NCBI RefSeq assembly: GCF_039872745.1
Contig: NZ_JBDPZD010000004.1
Location: forward strand, 186,001 to 250,000
DNA: 64,000 bases
Direction: 5' to 3'
From: Pelomonas paludis
Lineage (GTDB): Bacteria; Pseudomonadota; Gammaproteobacteria; Burkholderiales; Burkholderiaceae_C
In this document: positions 30,026 to 38,909 of the stretch, in pieces
Layout of the letters: each line of letters opens with the position of its first letter
Numbering within the stretch: the stretch's first letter is position 1
Position numbers and translations under genes: made by a program
The notes under the pieces: model-generated
What the model was told of the DNA's origin: nothing
The model's input: only the letters and a program-made list of their open reading frames with translations
Databases searched by the model: none

Positions 30026-31645
30026 ATGCTGTTGGATGACAGCATCCACCTTGCCAAAGCCCTGATCATCGACAGCAACGCGAACTCGCGGATGCTGCTG
30101 TCGGCGCAGCTGCGCGATCTCGGGCTGACGCAGGTGCGCCAGGTCTCGCGCGTGCGTGACGCACGGCTGCTGCTGGAGCACACGCCCTTCGACATCGTCC
30201 TGTGCGACTACCACTTCGAGGGCCACGAGACCTCGGGGCAGGACCTGCTCGACGAGCTGCGCCGCGAGGGCCTGCTGCCCTACTCCACCGTCTTCGTGAT
30301 GGTGACCTCCGAGGCCACCTACGCCAAGGTGGCCGAGGCGGCCGAGGCCGCGCTCGACGCCTACCTGATCAAGCCCTTCAACCTGGTCAACCTGGCCGAG
30401 CGCCTGACCCTGGCACGGGCCCGCAAGCGCGCGCTGGCGAGCATCTTCGAGGCTATCGAGCAGCTCGACTTCGAGACCGCCGCCAACCTGTGCATGCAGC
30501 GCTTTGAATCCAAGGCGCGCTACTGGCTCTATGCCGCCCGCATAGGCGCCGAGCTGCTGCTGCGCCTCAAGCGCTTTGACGACGCCCGCGTGCTCTACGA
30601 AGCCATCATCGAGGCCAAGACCGTGCCCTGGGCGCGCCTCGGCGTGGCGCGCACCGAGGTGGGCAAGGGCAACCTGCAGGCGGCCCGCCGCACGCTGGAG
30701 AACCTGACCGGCGAGCTGCCCGACTACGCCGACTCCCACGACATGCTGGGCCATGTGCAGATGGAGCAGGGCGAGCTGACCGCCGCGCTGCAAACCTACG
30801 AAACCGCCGCCAAGCTGACCCCCGGCTGCCTGCTGCGCCTGCAGCGCTGCGGCTCACTGGCCTACTACACCGGCCACCGCGAGCAGGCCACCAAGATGCT
30901 GGAAAGCGCCATGGCCCAGGGCCTGCGCTCCAAGCTCTTTGACATGCTGAGCCTGGTGTTGCTGGGCTTCATGCGCTTCGACAGCAAGGACTCCAAAGGC
31001 TTCAAGTACGCGCGCGACGCCATGAGCTCCGCACTGGAGCGTGCGCCCAACTCGATCCGGCTGCAGCGGCTGTCGCTGATCTTCGAGGCGCTGGCGCGGC
31101 TGATGGAACGGCAGGTGGGCCGCGCCCTGGTGGTGGCCCGGGACTTCAGCCAGCAGATCGATGACGGCAACTTCGACCTCGAAGCCGCCAGCCTGCTGAC
31201 CGGGCTGTGGATCCGCATCTCCAACCAGGAAGTCGAGCTGGAAGAAATGATGCCCGTGCTCAGCAAGCTGGGCATGCGGCACTGCACGACCAAGTCATCC
31301 ACCGAGATCCTGGTGGCCATGACCGAAGGGCACGAGAAGACCATCACCGAGTTCCGCGAGTGCCACACGCGGATCTTCAACGTGGCCGAGACCGCCATGC
31401 GCCACTCGATGCGCGGCACGGCCCGCACGGCCGTGGAGCTGCTGATCCAGCAGGGCGAGACCACGCGCAATGCCAAGCTGATCGACATGGCCAGCGCCGT
31501 GCTCAAGCGCCACGCCGAGAAGATCGACGACGCGGCCGAACTGAGCGAGCAGATTGCCTCGCTGCACGAACGCTTCGTCAAGCCCATGGGCGGCCTGGTG
31601 CCCAGCCGCGCGCGCGAGACTGGCGGCGTGGCGCTGCGCGCCTGA
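30026..31645 (+). CDS. Receiver domain fused to TPR repeats (orphan response regulator)
   Basis: A 539-residue cytosolic protein. The receiver domain (about 8-130) has Asp16, the phosphoacceptor Asp61 (VLCDYHFEG), Thr94 and Lys116 (IKPF). From about residue 135 onward the protein is helical with at least three TPR-like repeats, for instance around DDARVLYEAIIEA, LQAARRTLENL and GELTAALQTYETAAKL, and no DNA-binding or enzymatic output domain. The output is therefore probably a protein-protein contact. GGAGG lies just upstream of the ATG. No kinase gene is near it, so its phosphodonor is encoded elsewhere. Confidence 0.85.
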   Translation: MLLDDSIHLAKALIIDSNANSRMLLSAQLRDLGLTQVRQVSRVRDARLLLEHTPFDIVLCDYHFEGHETSGQDLLDELRREGLLPYSTVFVMVTSEATYAKVAEAAEAALDAYLIKPFNLVNLAERLTLARARKRALASIFEAIEQLDFETAANLCMQRFESKARYWLYAARIGAELLLRLKRFDDARVLYEAIIEAKTVPWARLGVARTEVGKGNLQAARRTLENLTGELPDYADSHDMLGHVQMEQGELTAALQTYETAAKLTPGCLLRLQRCGSLAYYTGHREQATKMLESAMAQGLRSKLFDMLSLVLLGFMRFDSKDSKGFKYARDAMSSALERAPNSIRLQRLSLIFEALARLMERQVGRALVVARDFSQQIDDGNFDLEAASLLTGLWIRISNQEVELEEMMPVLSKLGMRHCTTKSSTEILVAMTEGHEKTITEFRECHTRIFNVAETAMRHSMRGTARTAVELLIQQGETTRNAKLIDMASAVLKRHAEKIDDAAELSEQIASLHERFVKPMGGLVPSRARETGGVALRA

Positions 31646-31765
31646 TCAAGCACGCCAGCGCGCCATCACGGGCGCGTGTGGGGAAGGCGCCCGTGAGGCG
31701 CCCCTGAAGCGCCCGTCACACGCTGCGGGTGACAATTCCCGCCCCTGCACCGCCCTCTGCCGCCC

Positions 31766-33406
31766 ATGCGCCTGCCTGACGCTTTCCGTCCCGACCTCCG
31801 CGCCCCACTGACCCAGACCTGGCTGGCCTCGCTCTGGATGGGCCTCGCCTGCAACTGGCCGCTGTGGCTCAAGCTGCAGGGGCTGGAGGACGTGAGCGGT
31901 GGCCGCGGGCTGCTGTTCACCATCGTGTTTGCCGCCGTGGTGGTGGCTGGCACGGGCGCCCTGCTCAGCCTGCTGGCCTGGCCGCGCCTGAGCCGCGCCG
32001 TGCTCGGTTTCCTGCTGCTGGCCAGCAGCGCGCTGGCCTACTTCATCGGCAGCTACGGCATCGTGTTCGACCCCGGCATGGTGGTGAACACCCTGCAGAC
32101 CGACGTGCGCGAAACGCGCGACCTGCTCTCCTGGCGCCTGGCGGCCAGCCTGGTGCTGCTGGGGGCCCTGCCCGCCTGGTGGCTGTGGCGCCAGCCTGCA
32201 GCGCCGGCCGTCAAGCCGCTGCGCCGGCTGCTGCACAACGGGCGCGCCTTCGGCCTGGGGCTGCTGGCCATGGTGCTGCTGATGCTGACGGTGTTTGCCG
32301 ACTTCTCCTCCACCCACCGCAACCACAAGGAGCTGCGCTACCTGATCACGCCGCTCAATGCCGTGTATTCGATCGGCGCGGTCGCCTTCCAGCGCCAGGC
32401 GGCGCCCAAGGGGCCACCCACCGTGATCGGGGTCGATGCCCGGCTGCTGCCCCGCCCCGAGGGCGCCCGCCCGCCCCTGCTGATGCTGGTGGTGGGCGAA
32501 ACCGCGCGGGCGATGAACTTCAGCCTCAACGGCTATGCCCGCCCGACCACGCCTGAGCTGGCCAAGCTACCGGTGCTGTCCTTCACCGACGTGAGCTCCT
32601 GCGGCACGGCCACCGCCGCCAGCCTGCCCTGCATGTTCTCGCCGCTGGGGCGAGAAGCCTTCGACCCACGCGCCTCGACCGAAAACCTGCTCGACGTGCT
32701 GCAACGCGCCGGCCTGGCCGTGCTGTGGCTGGACAACCAGTCCGGCTGCAAGGGCCTGTGCGAGCGCGTGCCCAACGCCGAGACCCCGCAGCTGCCCCCC
32801 GGCGCCGCCGCCTTGCCACCCGGCCTGTGCGATGGCGAAGAATGCTTTGACGAAGCCCTGCTGCACGAGCTGGACAAGCGCATCGCCGCGCTGGACCCCG
32901 AGCGCGTGAAGCGTGGCGTGGTGTTGGTGCTGCACCAGATGGGCAGCCACGGCCCCGCCTACTACAAGCGCTCACCGCCTGACCTCAAGCCCTTCCAGCC
33001 CGAGTGCCGCAGCAATGCGTTGCAGCGCTGCGCGCGCGAGGAGGTCATCAACGGCTACGACAACACCATCGCCACGACAGACCGCATGCTGGCCCGCGCC
33101 ATCGGCTGGCTGCAAGGCCAGCAAGCTCGCTTCACGCCCGGCATGTATTACGTCAGCGACCACGGCGAGTCCCTCGGCGAGAAGGGCCTCTACCTACACG
33201 GCATGCCCTATGCCATGGCCCCGCGCGAGCAGACCCATGTGCCCATGATCCTCTGGACCCCGCAGGCCGATCGTGCGGCCTGCCTCACGGCCAAGCGCCG
33301 GCAGCCGGTCTCGCACGACCACATCTTCCACACAGTGATGGGCTGGATGGGCGCGCGCGCCGACGTCTACAAGGCCGAGTGGGATTTGCTCGCTGGCTGC
33401 CCCTGA
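31766..33406 (+). CDS. eptA: Lipid A phosphoethanolamine transferase (EptA-like)
   Basis: An inner-membrane enzyme of 546 residues that would add phosphoethanolamine to lipid A at the periplasmic face. Five N-terminal helices (to about residue 190) are followed by an alkaline-phosphatase-like domain. Family motifs are VVGETARAMNFSLNGY with the nucleophile Thr near residue 245, and YVSDHGESLGEKGLYLHG with the Asp/His zinc ligands. This family also includes the MCR polymyxin-resistance proteins; the activity here is inferred from motifs only. No two-component regulator such as pmrAB is beside it. Confidence 0.88.
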   Translation: MRLPDAFRPDLRAPLTQTWLASLWMGLACNWPLWLKLQGLEDVSGGRGLLFTIVFAAVVVAGTGALLSLLAWPRLSRAVLGFLLLASSALAYFIGSYGIVFDPGMVVNTLQTDVRETRDLLSWRLAASLVLLGALPAWWLWRQPAAPAVKPLRRLLHNGRAFGLGLLAMVLLMLTVFADFSSTHRNHKELRYLITPLNAVYSIGAVAFQRQAAPKGPPTVIGVDARLLPRPEGARPPLLMLVVGETARAMNFSLNGYARPTTPELAKLPVLSFTDVSSCGTATAASLPCMFSPLGREAFDPRASTENLLDVLQRAGLAVLWLDNQSGCKGLCERVPNAETPQLPPGAAALPPGLCDGEECFDEALLHELDKRIAALDPERVKRGVVLVLHQMGSHGPAYYKRSPPDLKPFQPECRSNALQRCAREEVINGYDNTIATTDRMLARAIGWLQGQQARFTPGMYYVSDHGESLGEKGLYLHGMPYAMAPREQTHVPMILWTPQADRAACLTAKRRQPVSHDHIFHTVMGWMGARADVYKAEWDLLAGCP

Positions 33407-33421
33407 GGTGCCAGCATGGCG

Positions 33422-34042
33422 TCAAAGCCGCCCGGGCTGGAAGCTCAGCAGCTCAAAGTCCGCCAGATAGCCCGCCGCCTTGGGGCTGCAGGCGTAGAGC
33501 CCGCATTGCACCGGCAGTGACGCGTCGCGTTCCTGCAGCCGCGCCATGCGGATCTGCTCCCAGTGCCGGCCGTCGAGCGAGGTCTCGACGATGCAGTCGC
33601 AGCCCTCGGCCCGCAGACGAAACCACACCCGGTCCACCGACTTGGCCAGCGGCTGGGTCGACCAGTCCGAGTACTGGTGGTTGGTGACGACCGCGCCCAG
33701 GCGGTTGGTGGCTTCTGCAGGCTCGAACTCGACCGAGGTCTTGATCCAGCAACTGGGCGAGACGCGCAGCATCAAGCCGGCCTGGTCGTACTGGTGCACG
33801 GGCTGCCCGAGCACGCAGGTGGTCAGCACAAAGTCGCCCTCGGCCTCCAGGCAGAGGAAGTGGCCGTTGTCGGCCTCGAAGCCGTAGTGCGTGCGCTGCC
33901 AGAAGTCCGTCCCGGCGGCAGTGGCCACACGCAGGCGCCCGTCACCCACGCGCCAGTCAGGCGGCTCGCAGTGCCAGCGCAGGCGCGCGTCGAGCGGCGC
34001 GCCGCTGAGGTCGAGGGTGAAGGCAGGGGTGGGGGCAAGCAT
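33422..34042 (-). CDS. DUF1349 protein (concanavalin-like fold)
   Basis: A 206-residue protein of the DUF1349 family, which folds as a beta-sandwich related to LamG/concanavalin domains. The matching features are GTDFWQRTHYGF, the YDQAGLMLRVS strand, WIKTSVEFE and the closing ASLPVQCGLYACSPKAAGYLADFE. No signal peptide is seen. A distantly similar fold occurs at the C-terminus of the GH43 enzyme at 50107-51711. The role is unknown; carbohydrate binding is a guess from the fold. It follows the radical SAM gene by 13 bases and may share its SOS-controlled transcript. Confidence 0.8.
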   Translation of the reverse strand: MLAPTPAFTLDLSGAPLDARLRWHCEPPDWRVGDGRLRVATAAGTDFWQRTHYGFEADNGHFLCLEAEGDFVLTTCVLGQPVHQYDQAGLMLRVSPSCWIKTSVEFEPAEATNRLGAVVTNHQYSDWSTQPLAKSVDRVWFRLRAEGCDCIVETSLDGRHWEQIRMARLQERDASLPVQCGLYACSPKAAGYLADFELLSFQPGRL

Positions 34043-34055
34043 GAAGCCGAGTGTT

Positions 34056-35204
34056 TCAGAAAAGCGCGCCCTGCCCCTGGACGGAAGGCCGCACGAACTG
34101 GCTCAGGTCCACCGGCCGCCGCTCGCGCCGCAGGCCGAGCTTGTTGGCCGCGCGCCTGAAGCGCTGGTGCATCAGCTCGGCCCACAGGCCCTCGCCGCGC
34201 ATGCGGCTGCCGAAGCGGGCGTCGTTGTCCTTGCCGCCGCGCATGTCGCGCACGCGTGCCATCACGCGCTCGGCGCGGTCGGGGAAGTGGCGTTGCAGCC
34301 AGTCCTGGAACAAGGGGTTCACCTCCCAGGGCAGGCGCAGCGGGATGCTGAAGGCACTGCCGGCGCCGGCGGCCGCGGCGGCCTCCAGGATGCGCTCGAT
34401 CTCAGGCTCGTTGAGGAAGGGGATCACCGGCGACACGCTCACGCCCACCGGCACCCCCGCCTCGCTCAGCCGCCGTATCGCCTGCAGCCGCCGCTCGGGC
34501 GCCGCAGCGCGGGGCTCCAGGATGCGGGAAAGGTCGTTGTCCAGCGAGGTGACCGACAGGTAGACGCTGCACAGGCCACGCGCGGCATGCGGGGCGAGCA
34601 GGTCCAGGTCGCGCTCGATGCCGGCAGACTTGGTGACGATGGAGAACGGGTGCCGTGCGGCCACCAGCACCTCGATGCAGGCGCGCGTGAGGCCGAGCTG
34701 GCGCTCGATGGGCTGGTAGGCGTCGGTGGCGGTGCCGATTACCAAGGCCGCGGGCTCGTAGGCGCGGCTGGCCAGGGCCTCGCGCAGGCGCTCGGCGGCG
34801 TTGACCTTGGCCACGATGTGCGTTTCAAAGTCCAACCCCGGCGAGAGGTTGAGGTAGCTGTGCGTGGGCCGCGCAAAGCAGTAGATGCAGCCGTGCTCGC
34901 AGCCCCGGTAGGGGTTGATGGAGAGGTCGAAGGAGATGTCGGGCGACTGGTTGCTGGACAGGATGCGCCCGGCACGCTCTTCGATGATCTGCGTCTGCGG
35001 GGCCAGGCGCTCGTTCTGGGCGTCCTGGTCAAGCGTGCCCCAGCCGTCGTCCACCTGCTCGCGCTCCACACGCTCGAAGCGGTGCGGCATGGCGGTGGCA
35101 CTGCCTCGCCCCTTGATGGAGGCAAGCGGCACGATCTGCGGCTGCGCGGGCCCGATGCGAAAGCGCGGCCGAGCTGGGCCGGAAGGGTCTCTGGGGTCTT
35201 GCAT
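34056..35204 (-). CDS. PA0069-family radical SAM protein, SOS-regulated
   Basis: A radical SAM protein of 382 residues related to spore photoproduct lyase. The Fe-S cluster motif is CEHGCIYCFARP (CxxxCxxC), preceded by SINPYRGC. The N-terminal IKGRGSATAMPHRFE matches the family pattern. The ATG at 35204 stands only two bases from a perfect LexA box, so the gene is very probably part of the SOS regulon; the homologue PA0069 of P. aeruginosa is, to my knowledge, LexA-controlled. The substrate is unproven, but DNA repair fits the control. A longer frame from 35237 would run through the operator and is unlikely. Confidence 0.88.
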   Translation of the reverse strand: MQDPRDPSGPARPRFRIGPAQPQIVPLASIKGRGSATAMPHRFERVEREQVDDGWGTLDQDAQNERLAPQTQIIEERAGRILSSNQSPDISFDLSINPYRGCEHGCIYCFARPTHSYLNLSPGLDFETHIVAKVNAAERLREALASRAYEPAALVIGTATDAYQPIERQLGLTRACIEVLVAARHPFSIVTKSAGIERDLDLLAPHAARGLCSVYLSVTSLDNDLSRILEPRAAAPERRLQAIRRLSEAGVPVGVSVSPVIPFLNEPEIERILEAAAAAGAGSAFSIPLRLPWEVNPLFQDWLQRHFPDRAERVMARVRDMRGGKDNDARFGSRMRGEGLWAELMHQRFRRAANKLGLRRERRPVDLSQFVRPSVQGQGALF

Positions 35205-35206
35205 AA

Positions 35207-35222
35207 CTGTAAATATATACAG
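35207..35222 (-). promoter_or_regulatory. LexA (SOS) box overlapping the -10 region of the radical SAM gene
   Basis: CTGT-AAATATAT-ACAG is a perfect CTGT-N8-ACAG LexA operator with an all-AT centre. On the minus strand a -10-like TATATT (35217 to 35212) lies inside it, with a weak -35 TTGTGG at 35239-35234. This would start transcription about one base before the ATG at 35204, giving a leaderless or nearly leaderless mRNA. Confidence 0.85.
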
Positions 35223-35269
35223 TCTTTGGCCACCCACAAACCGAGCTCCAGCTTGCCTGTGTCGGCCGT

Positions 35270-35314
35270 TTCTTGAACCTCTTCAAGGACGCCCGGTGGG
35301 CCGAGCCCTAGCCT
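35270..35314 (+). promoter_or_regulatory. FNR/NNR-type box and class II promoter of norCB
   Basis: TTGAACCTCTTCAA (35273-35286) fits the FNR/DNR/NNR pattern TTGA-N6-TCAA. A -10 element TAGCCT (35309-35314) places its first T 29.5 bases from the box centre, as expected for a class II activator at -41.5. The predicted start is near 35321, 29 bases before norC. The promoter at 40866-40910 has the same layout. Confidence 0.75.
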
Positions 35315-35349
35315 TCGACCCGTCCCCTACAGCATCCATCGGAGGCCTC

Positions 35350-35775
35350 ATGAGCCCAGGCTTGACAGCCCAAGCGGCGCGCAACATCTTTTACGGCGGC
35401 ACGCTGTTTTTCGTGTTCGTCTTTGCAGCGCTGATCCTGCACACCGAAACCCGCATCCCAGAACGTTCGAAGGCGGCTGAGATCACGCCCGCCGTCGAGC
35501 GCGGCAAACGCATCTGGGAGACGCGCAACTGCATCGGCTGCCACACGCTGCTGGGTGAAGGCGCCTACTTCGCGCCCGAGCTGGGCAATGTCGTCACGCG
35601 GCGTGGCCCTGAGTTCATCAAGGCCTGGATGAAGGCGCAGCCCACCGGCGCGCCGGGCCGCCGCCAGATGCCGCAGTTCCACCTTGACGACAAGCAGCTC
35701 GACGACCTGGTCGAGTTCCTCAAGTGGACCAATGGCGTCAACACCGAGCAGTGGCCACCCAACAAGGAGGGTTGA
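35350..35775 (+). CDS. norC: Nitric oxide reductase subunit C (cytochrome c)
   Basis: Membrane-anchored monohaem cytochrome c that passes electrons to NorB. The 141 residues hold one N-terminal membrane helix (about 12-31), then the haem site CIGCH (Cys61, Cys64, His65) in RNCIGCHTLLGEGAYFAPEL, and the Met ligand in RRQMPQFHL. GGAGG at 35341-35345 fixes the ATG at 35350. Its promoter carries an FNR/NNR-type box, so it should be induced by NO under low oxygen. norB follows after five bases. Confidence 0.97.
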   Translation: MSPGLTAQAARNIFYGGTLFFVFVFAALILHTETRIPERSKAAEITPAVERGKRIWETRNCIGCHTLLGEGAYFAPELGNVVTRRGPEFIKAWMKAQPTGAPGRRQMPQFHLDDKQLDDLVEFLKWTNGVNTEQWPPNKEG

Positions 35776-35780
35776 ACACC

Positions 35781-37187
35781 ATGAGTCTCTTGAAATTCCA
35801 ATCGCAGTCGGTGTCGCGCCTCTACTTCATGGGCGCCATCGGCCTCTTCGTCGGGCAGATCGTGTTCGGCATCGCGCTCGGGCTGCAGTATTTGATCGGC
35901 GACTTCGGCTTCCCGGCCGTGCCCTTCAACATCGCCCGCATGGTGCACACCAATCTGCTCATCGTGTGGCTCCTGATGGGCTTCATGGGCAGCGCCTACT
36001 ACCTGATCCCGGAAGAAGCGCAGACCGAGCTGCACAGCGTCAAGCTGGCCAAGTGGCTGTTCTGGATCTTCCTGGTGGCCGGCGCGCTGACCATCCTCGG
36101 CTACCTGCTGGTGCCCTATGCCACGCTGGCAGCAGCCACCGGCAATGACCTGATCGCCACCATGGGCCGCGAGTTCCTGGAGCAACCACTGCCCACCAAG
36201 GCGGGCATCGTGGTGGTGGCGCTGGGCTTCCTCTACAACATCAGCATGACCGTGCTCAAGGGCCGCAAGACGGCCATCAGCCTGGTGCTGCTGCTGGGCC
36301 TGTGGGGGCTGGCGCTGCTCTTCCTGTTCAGCTTCGTCAACCCGCACAACCTGGTGCGCGACAAGATGTACTGGTGGTTCGTCGTCCACCTGTGGGTGGA
36401 AGGCGTGTGGGAGCTGATCCTGGCCTCGCTGCTGGCCTTCCTGCTGGTCAAGACCACGGGCGTGGACCGCGAAGTGATCGACAAGTGGATGTACCTGATC
36501 ATCACCTTCGCCCTGGTCACCGGCATCCTCGGCACCGGCCACCACTTCTACTTCATTGGCTTGCCCGGCTACTGGCAGTGGATCGGCTCGGTCTTCAGCG
36601 CCATGGAACCCATCCCCTTCTTCGCGATGACCCTGTTTGCCTTCAACATGGTCCAGCGTCGCAAGCGCGAGCACCCCAACCAGGCTGCCATGCTCTGGAC
36701 CGTGGGCTGCGCGGTGATGGGCTTCCTGGGCGCCGGGCTCTGGGGCTTCATCCACACGCTGAGCCCGGTCAACTACTACACCCACGGCAGCCAGGTCACC
36801 GCCGCCCACGGGCACCTGGCCTTCTACGGCGCCTATGTGATGGTGGTGATCGCGATGATCAGCTACGCCATGCCCATACTGCGCGGCCGCGAGGCCAACC
36901 CGCAGCGCGCGCAGAACCTGGAGATGTGGGCCTTCTGGGTGATGACCATCAGCATGGGCGTGATGGTGCTGGCCCTGACCGGCGCCGGCATCCTGCAGAT
37001 CTGGCTGCAGCGCATCCCGGCCGACGGCCAGGCCATGGGCTTCATGCAGACCCAGGACCAGCTGCGCTTCTTCTACTGGATCCGCCTCGGCGGCGGCGTG
37101 GGCTTCCTCACCGGGCTGCTGATGTACCTGGGCAGCTTCTTTGTGGGGGCGGGCGACGAGCCCGTGCCCGCCACGGCAGCAGCCTGA
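35781..37187 (+). CDS. norB: Nitric oxide reductase subunit B (cNOR)
   Basis: Catalytic subunit of the cytochrome-c-dependent NO reductase, which reduces two NO to N2O in the inner membrane. The 468 residues form twelve helices of the haem-copper oxidase superfamily. Conserved His and Glu segments include ARMVHTNLLIVWLLMGFMG, HLWVEGVWELILASLLAFL (haem and FeB ligands with the essential Glu), GTGHHFYFIG and THGSQVTAAHGHLAFYGAY. The start MSLLKFQSQS lies five bases after norC. A strong terminator follows, so norCB is a two-gene operon with its accessory norQ and norD 3.7 kb away. Confidence 0.98.
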   Translation: MSLLKFQSQSVSRLYFMGAIGLFVGQIVFGIALGLQYLIGDFGFPAVPFNIARMVHTNLLIVWLLMGFMGSAYYLIPEEAQTELHSVKLAKWLFWIFLVAGALTILGYLLVPYATLAAATGNDLIATMGREFLEQPLPTKAGIVVVALGFLYNISMTVLKGRKTAISLVLLLGLWGLALLFLFSFVNPHNLVRDKMYWWFVVHLWVEGVWELILASLLAFLLVKTTGVDREVIDKWMYLIITFALVTGILGTGHHFYFIGLPGYWQWIGSVFSAMEPIPFFAMTLFAFNMVQRRKREHPNQAAMLWTVGCAVMGFLGAGLWGFIHTLSPVNYYTHGSQVTAAHGHLAFYGAYVMVVIAMISYAMPILRGREANPQRAQNLEMWAFWVMTISMGVMVLALTGAGILQIWLQRIPADGQAMGFMQTQDQLRFFYWIRLGGGVGFLTGLLMYLGSFFVGAGDEPVPATAAA

Positions 37188-37207
37188 CGCGCATCACCCT
37201 AAGCACC

Positions 37208-37231
37208 AACGCCCGGCCCCAGCCGGGCGTT
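37208..37231 (+). terminator. Intrinsic terminator after norB
   Basis: A 10-bp stem, AACGCCCGGC with GCCGGGCGTT, loop CCCA, followed by TTTT. Confidence 0.92.
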
Positions 37232-37248
37232 TTTCATTGGTCGGCAGC

Positions 37249-37689
37249 TCAGCCCTTATGGGTCTTCCAGACCTCGGCGCTCCAGCGGGGCGCGGATGCC
37301 TCGATCAACTTCAGGATCTCGGGCGGCAGGTCGTTCGGGCCCGTCAGTTGGCGCACCTCCAGGACGTCGTCCGCGCCCATGCCCGAGGGTGCGCGCAGCG
37401 CCCACGCGATCGCGTCGTCCAGCGATGGCACGTCAATCACATAGAAGCCGCCCACCAGCTCCTTGGACTCGGCAAAGGGCCCGTCCACCACAAAGCGCTT
37501 GCCCTGCTTCACGGCAATGCGAGCGCCCTTGGCGGCAGGGTTCAGGCCCTCGGACGCGACCAGCACGCCGGCCCTGTGCATCTCTTCGTTGAAACGCATG
37601 TAGGCCTTGAAGAGGGCCTCGTCAAAGCCGGCGCTGGTGTCGGCGGGTACGGCTTGAGGGTCGGCCTGGGCCGTGATGATGAATCGCAT
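37249..37689 (-). CDS. YciI-like/DGPF-domain protein
   Basis: A 146-residue cytosolic protein of the YCII-related family. The hallmark DGPFAESKELVGGFYVID lies in the middle of the fold and the N-terminus is the usual MRFIITAQAD. In Gram-negative genomes such proteins often accompany ECF sigma factors, but none is here. The ATG at 37689 has GGAG upstream; the longer frame to 37752 adds a non-family head. The biochemical function is unknown. Confidence 0.85.
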   Translation of the reverse strand: MRFIITAQADPQAVPADTSAGFDEALFKAYMRFNEEMHRAGVLVASEGLNPAAKGARIAVKQGKRFVVDGPFAESKELVGGFYVIDVPSLDDAIAWALRAPSGMGADDVLEVRQLTGPNDLPPEILKLIEASAPRWSAEVWKTHKG

Positions 37690-37882
37690 AAGGCTGCTCC
37701 AAAGTGAATGTCGGTTTTGGCGGCGACGAGAGAGGTTGTCCCGATTCGACAAACCTCAGGGTTCGACGTGGATTGCTGCCCCACCATGATGCGGGTTTGC
37801 CAGGGCGGCCATGCATGTCTTTCAGCAGTCGGCGGGGTGCCGCCACTAGACTGCGCCGTCTCGTTCAACCCGCCTGCTGCCC

Positions 37883-38773
37883 ATGAACCGTCGCTCCCTC
37901 CTCGCCGCCTGCCTGAGCCTCGCCTGCTACTTCGGCGTGACCAGTGCTGCCCACGCCCAAGCTGCTGCGCCCAAGTACCCGCCGCACAGCCTCGACAACA
38001 CCGAGCTGCGCGTACTGCCCACCAATGCGGACGGCCGCAGCTACCAGCTGCACGTCCACCTGCCGGCGTCCTTCGGCACGGACAAGGCGCGCCGCTACCC
38101 GGTGCTCTTCGTGACCGACGGCTACTGGGACCTCGCCACCATGGCCGTGTCCTACAACAACCAGGTCTACGACAAGGTCCTGCCCGAGATGATCATCGTG
38201 GGCCTGGGCTACGCGGGCCAGAACCTCGACTACGGCTCGATGCGCGGCTGGGAGCTGTCGCCCGTGCGGCTCGGGATGCTGAACTTCGGCAGCGGCCACG
38301 CCGACAAGTTCCTGGCCTCGATCGAGAAGGACATCATTCCCTTCGTCGAGCGCGAGTACCGCGCCGACCCTGCCCAGCGCTTCCTGGGCGGCAGCTCGCT
38401 CGGCGGCCTCTTCACGCTCTATGCGATGTACACCAAGCCCGAGCTCTTCAAGGGCTACATCGCCGCCAGCCCCGCCGTGGGCCTGGACGACGACTGGCTG
38501 ATCCGCCGCGCCCGCGACTGGGCCAAGTCCGGCAAGCCCATCAACGCCCGCCTCTACGTGACCGGCGCTGAGTTCGAGTGGCCCAAGTTCCTGGCCGCCA
38601 TCAAGCGCTACCAGGCCGCCCTGCCCGAGCTCAAGCACCCCGGCCTCACGTTCCAGAGCCGCATCATCGACGGCGAACGCCACGCCGGCACCAAGGCCGA
38701 GAGCTATGCGCGCGGCCTGCGCTTCGTGTTTGCGCCGCTGGCACCGGAGACGGGGCCGGACAAGGACAACTGA
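37883..38773 (+). CDS. Exported alpha/beta hydrolase (esterase family)
   Basis: A 296-residue protein with a signal peptide (MNRRSLLAACLSLACYFGVT, cleavage probably after AAHA). The nucleophile elbow is GGSSLGGLF, preceded by FLG, and the oxyanion region is VLFVTDGYW. The layout matches the Esterase D/IroE-Fes-like branch, which acts on acyl, feruloyl or siderophore esters. The likely acid and His are in the C-terminal part, for instance GERHAGT. It stands alone, 193 bases from the divergent YciI-like gene. Its substrate cannot be read from the context. Confidence 0.85.
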   Translation: MNRRSLLAACLSLACYFGVTSAAHAQAAAPKYPPHSLDNTELRVLPTNADGRSYQLHVHLPASFGTDKARRYPVLFVTDGYWDLATMAVSYNNQVYDKVLPEMIIVGLGYAGQNLDYGSMRGWELSPVRLGMLNFGSGHADKFLASIEKDIIPFVEREYRADPAQRFLGGSSLGGLFTLYAMYTKPELFKGYIAASPAVGLDDDWLIRRARDWAKSGKPINARLYVTGAEFEWPKFLAAIKRYQAALPELKHPGLTFQSRIIDGERHAGTKAESYARGLRFVFAPLAPETGPDKDN

Positions 38774-38909
38774 GGCACAGCCGAGCCCGCGCCCGGCTTG
38801 GGCCCCACGCAGGACGGCGCGTCCAAAAAGCTCATGCCTGCAGCCCCCGGCTGCGGGATGCGGTGCCCGCAGGGCGGCGGCAAACTCCACGCAACCTTGG
38901 AGCTTGCCC

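Noticed and set aside
31646..31765. Repeated GCGCCC motifs before eptA as an operator
   Set aside because: The repeats are short, irregular and expected in such GC-rich sequence; no clear symmetry.
35205..35237. A longer N-terminus for the radical SAM protein starting at 35237
   Set aside because: It would place the LexA operator inside the coding sequence and adds a head without family similarity.
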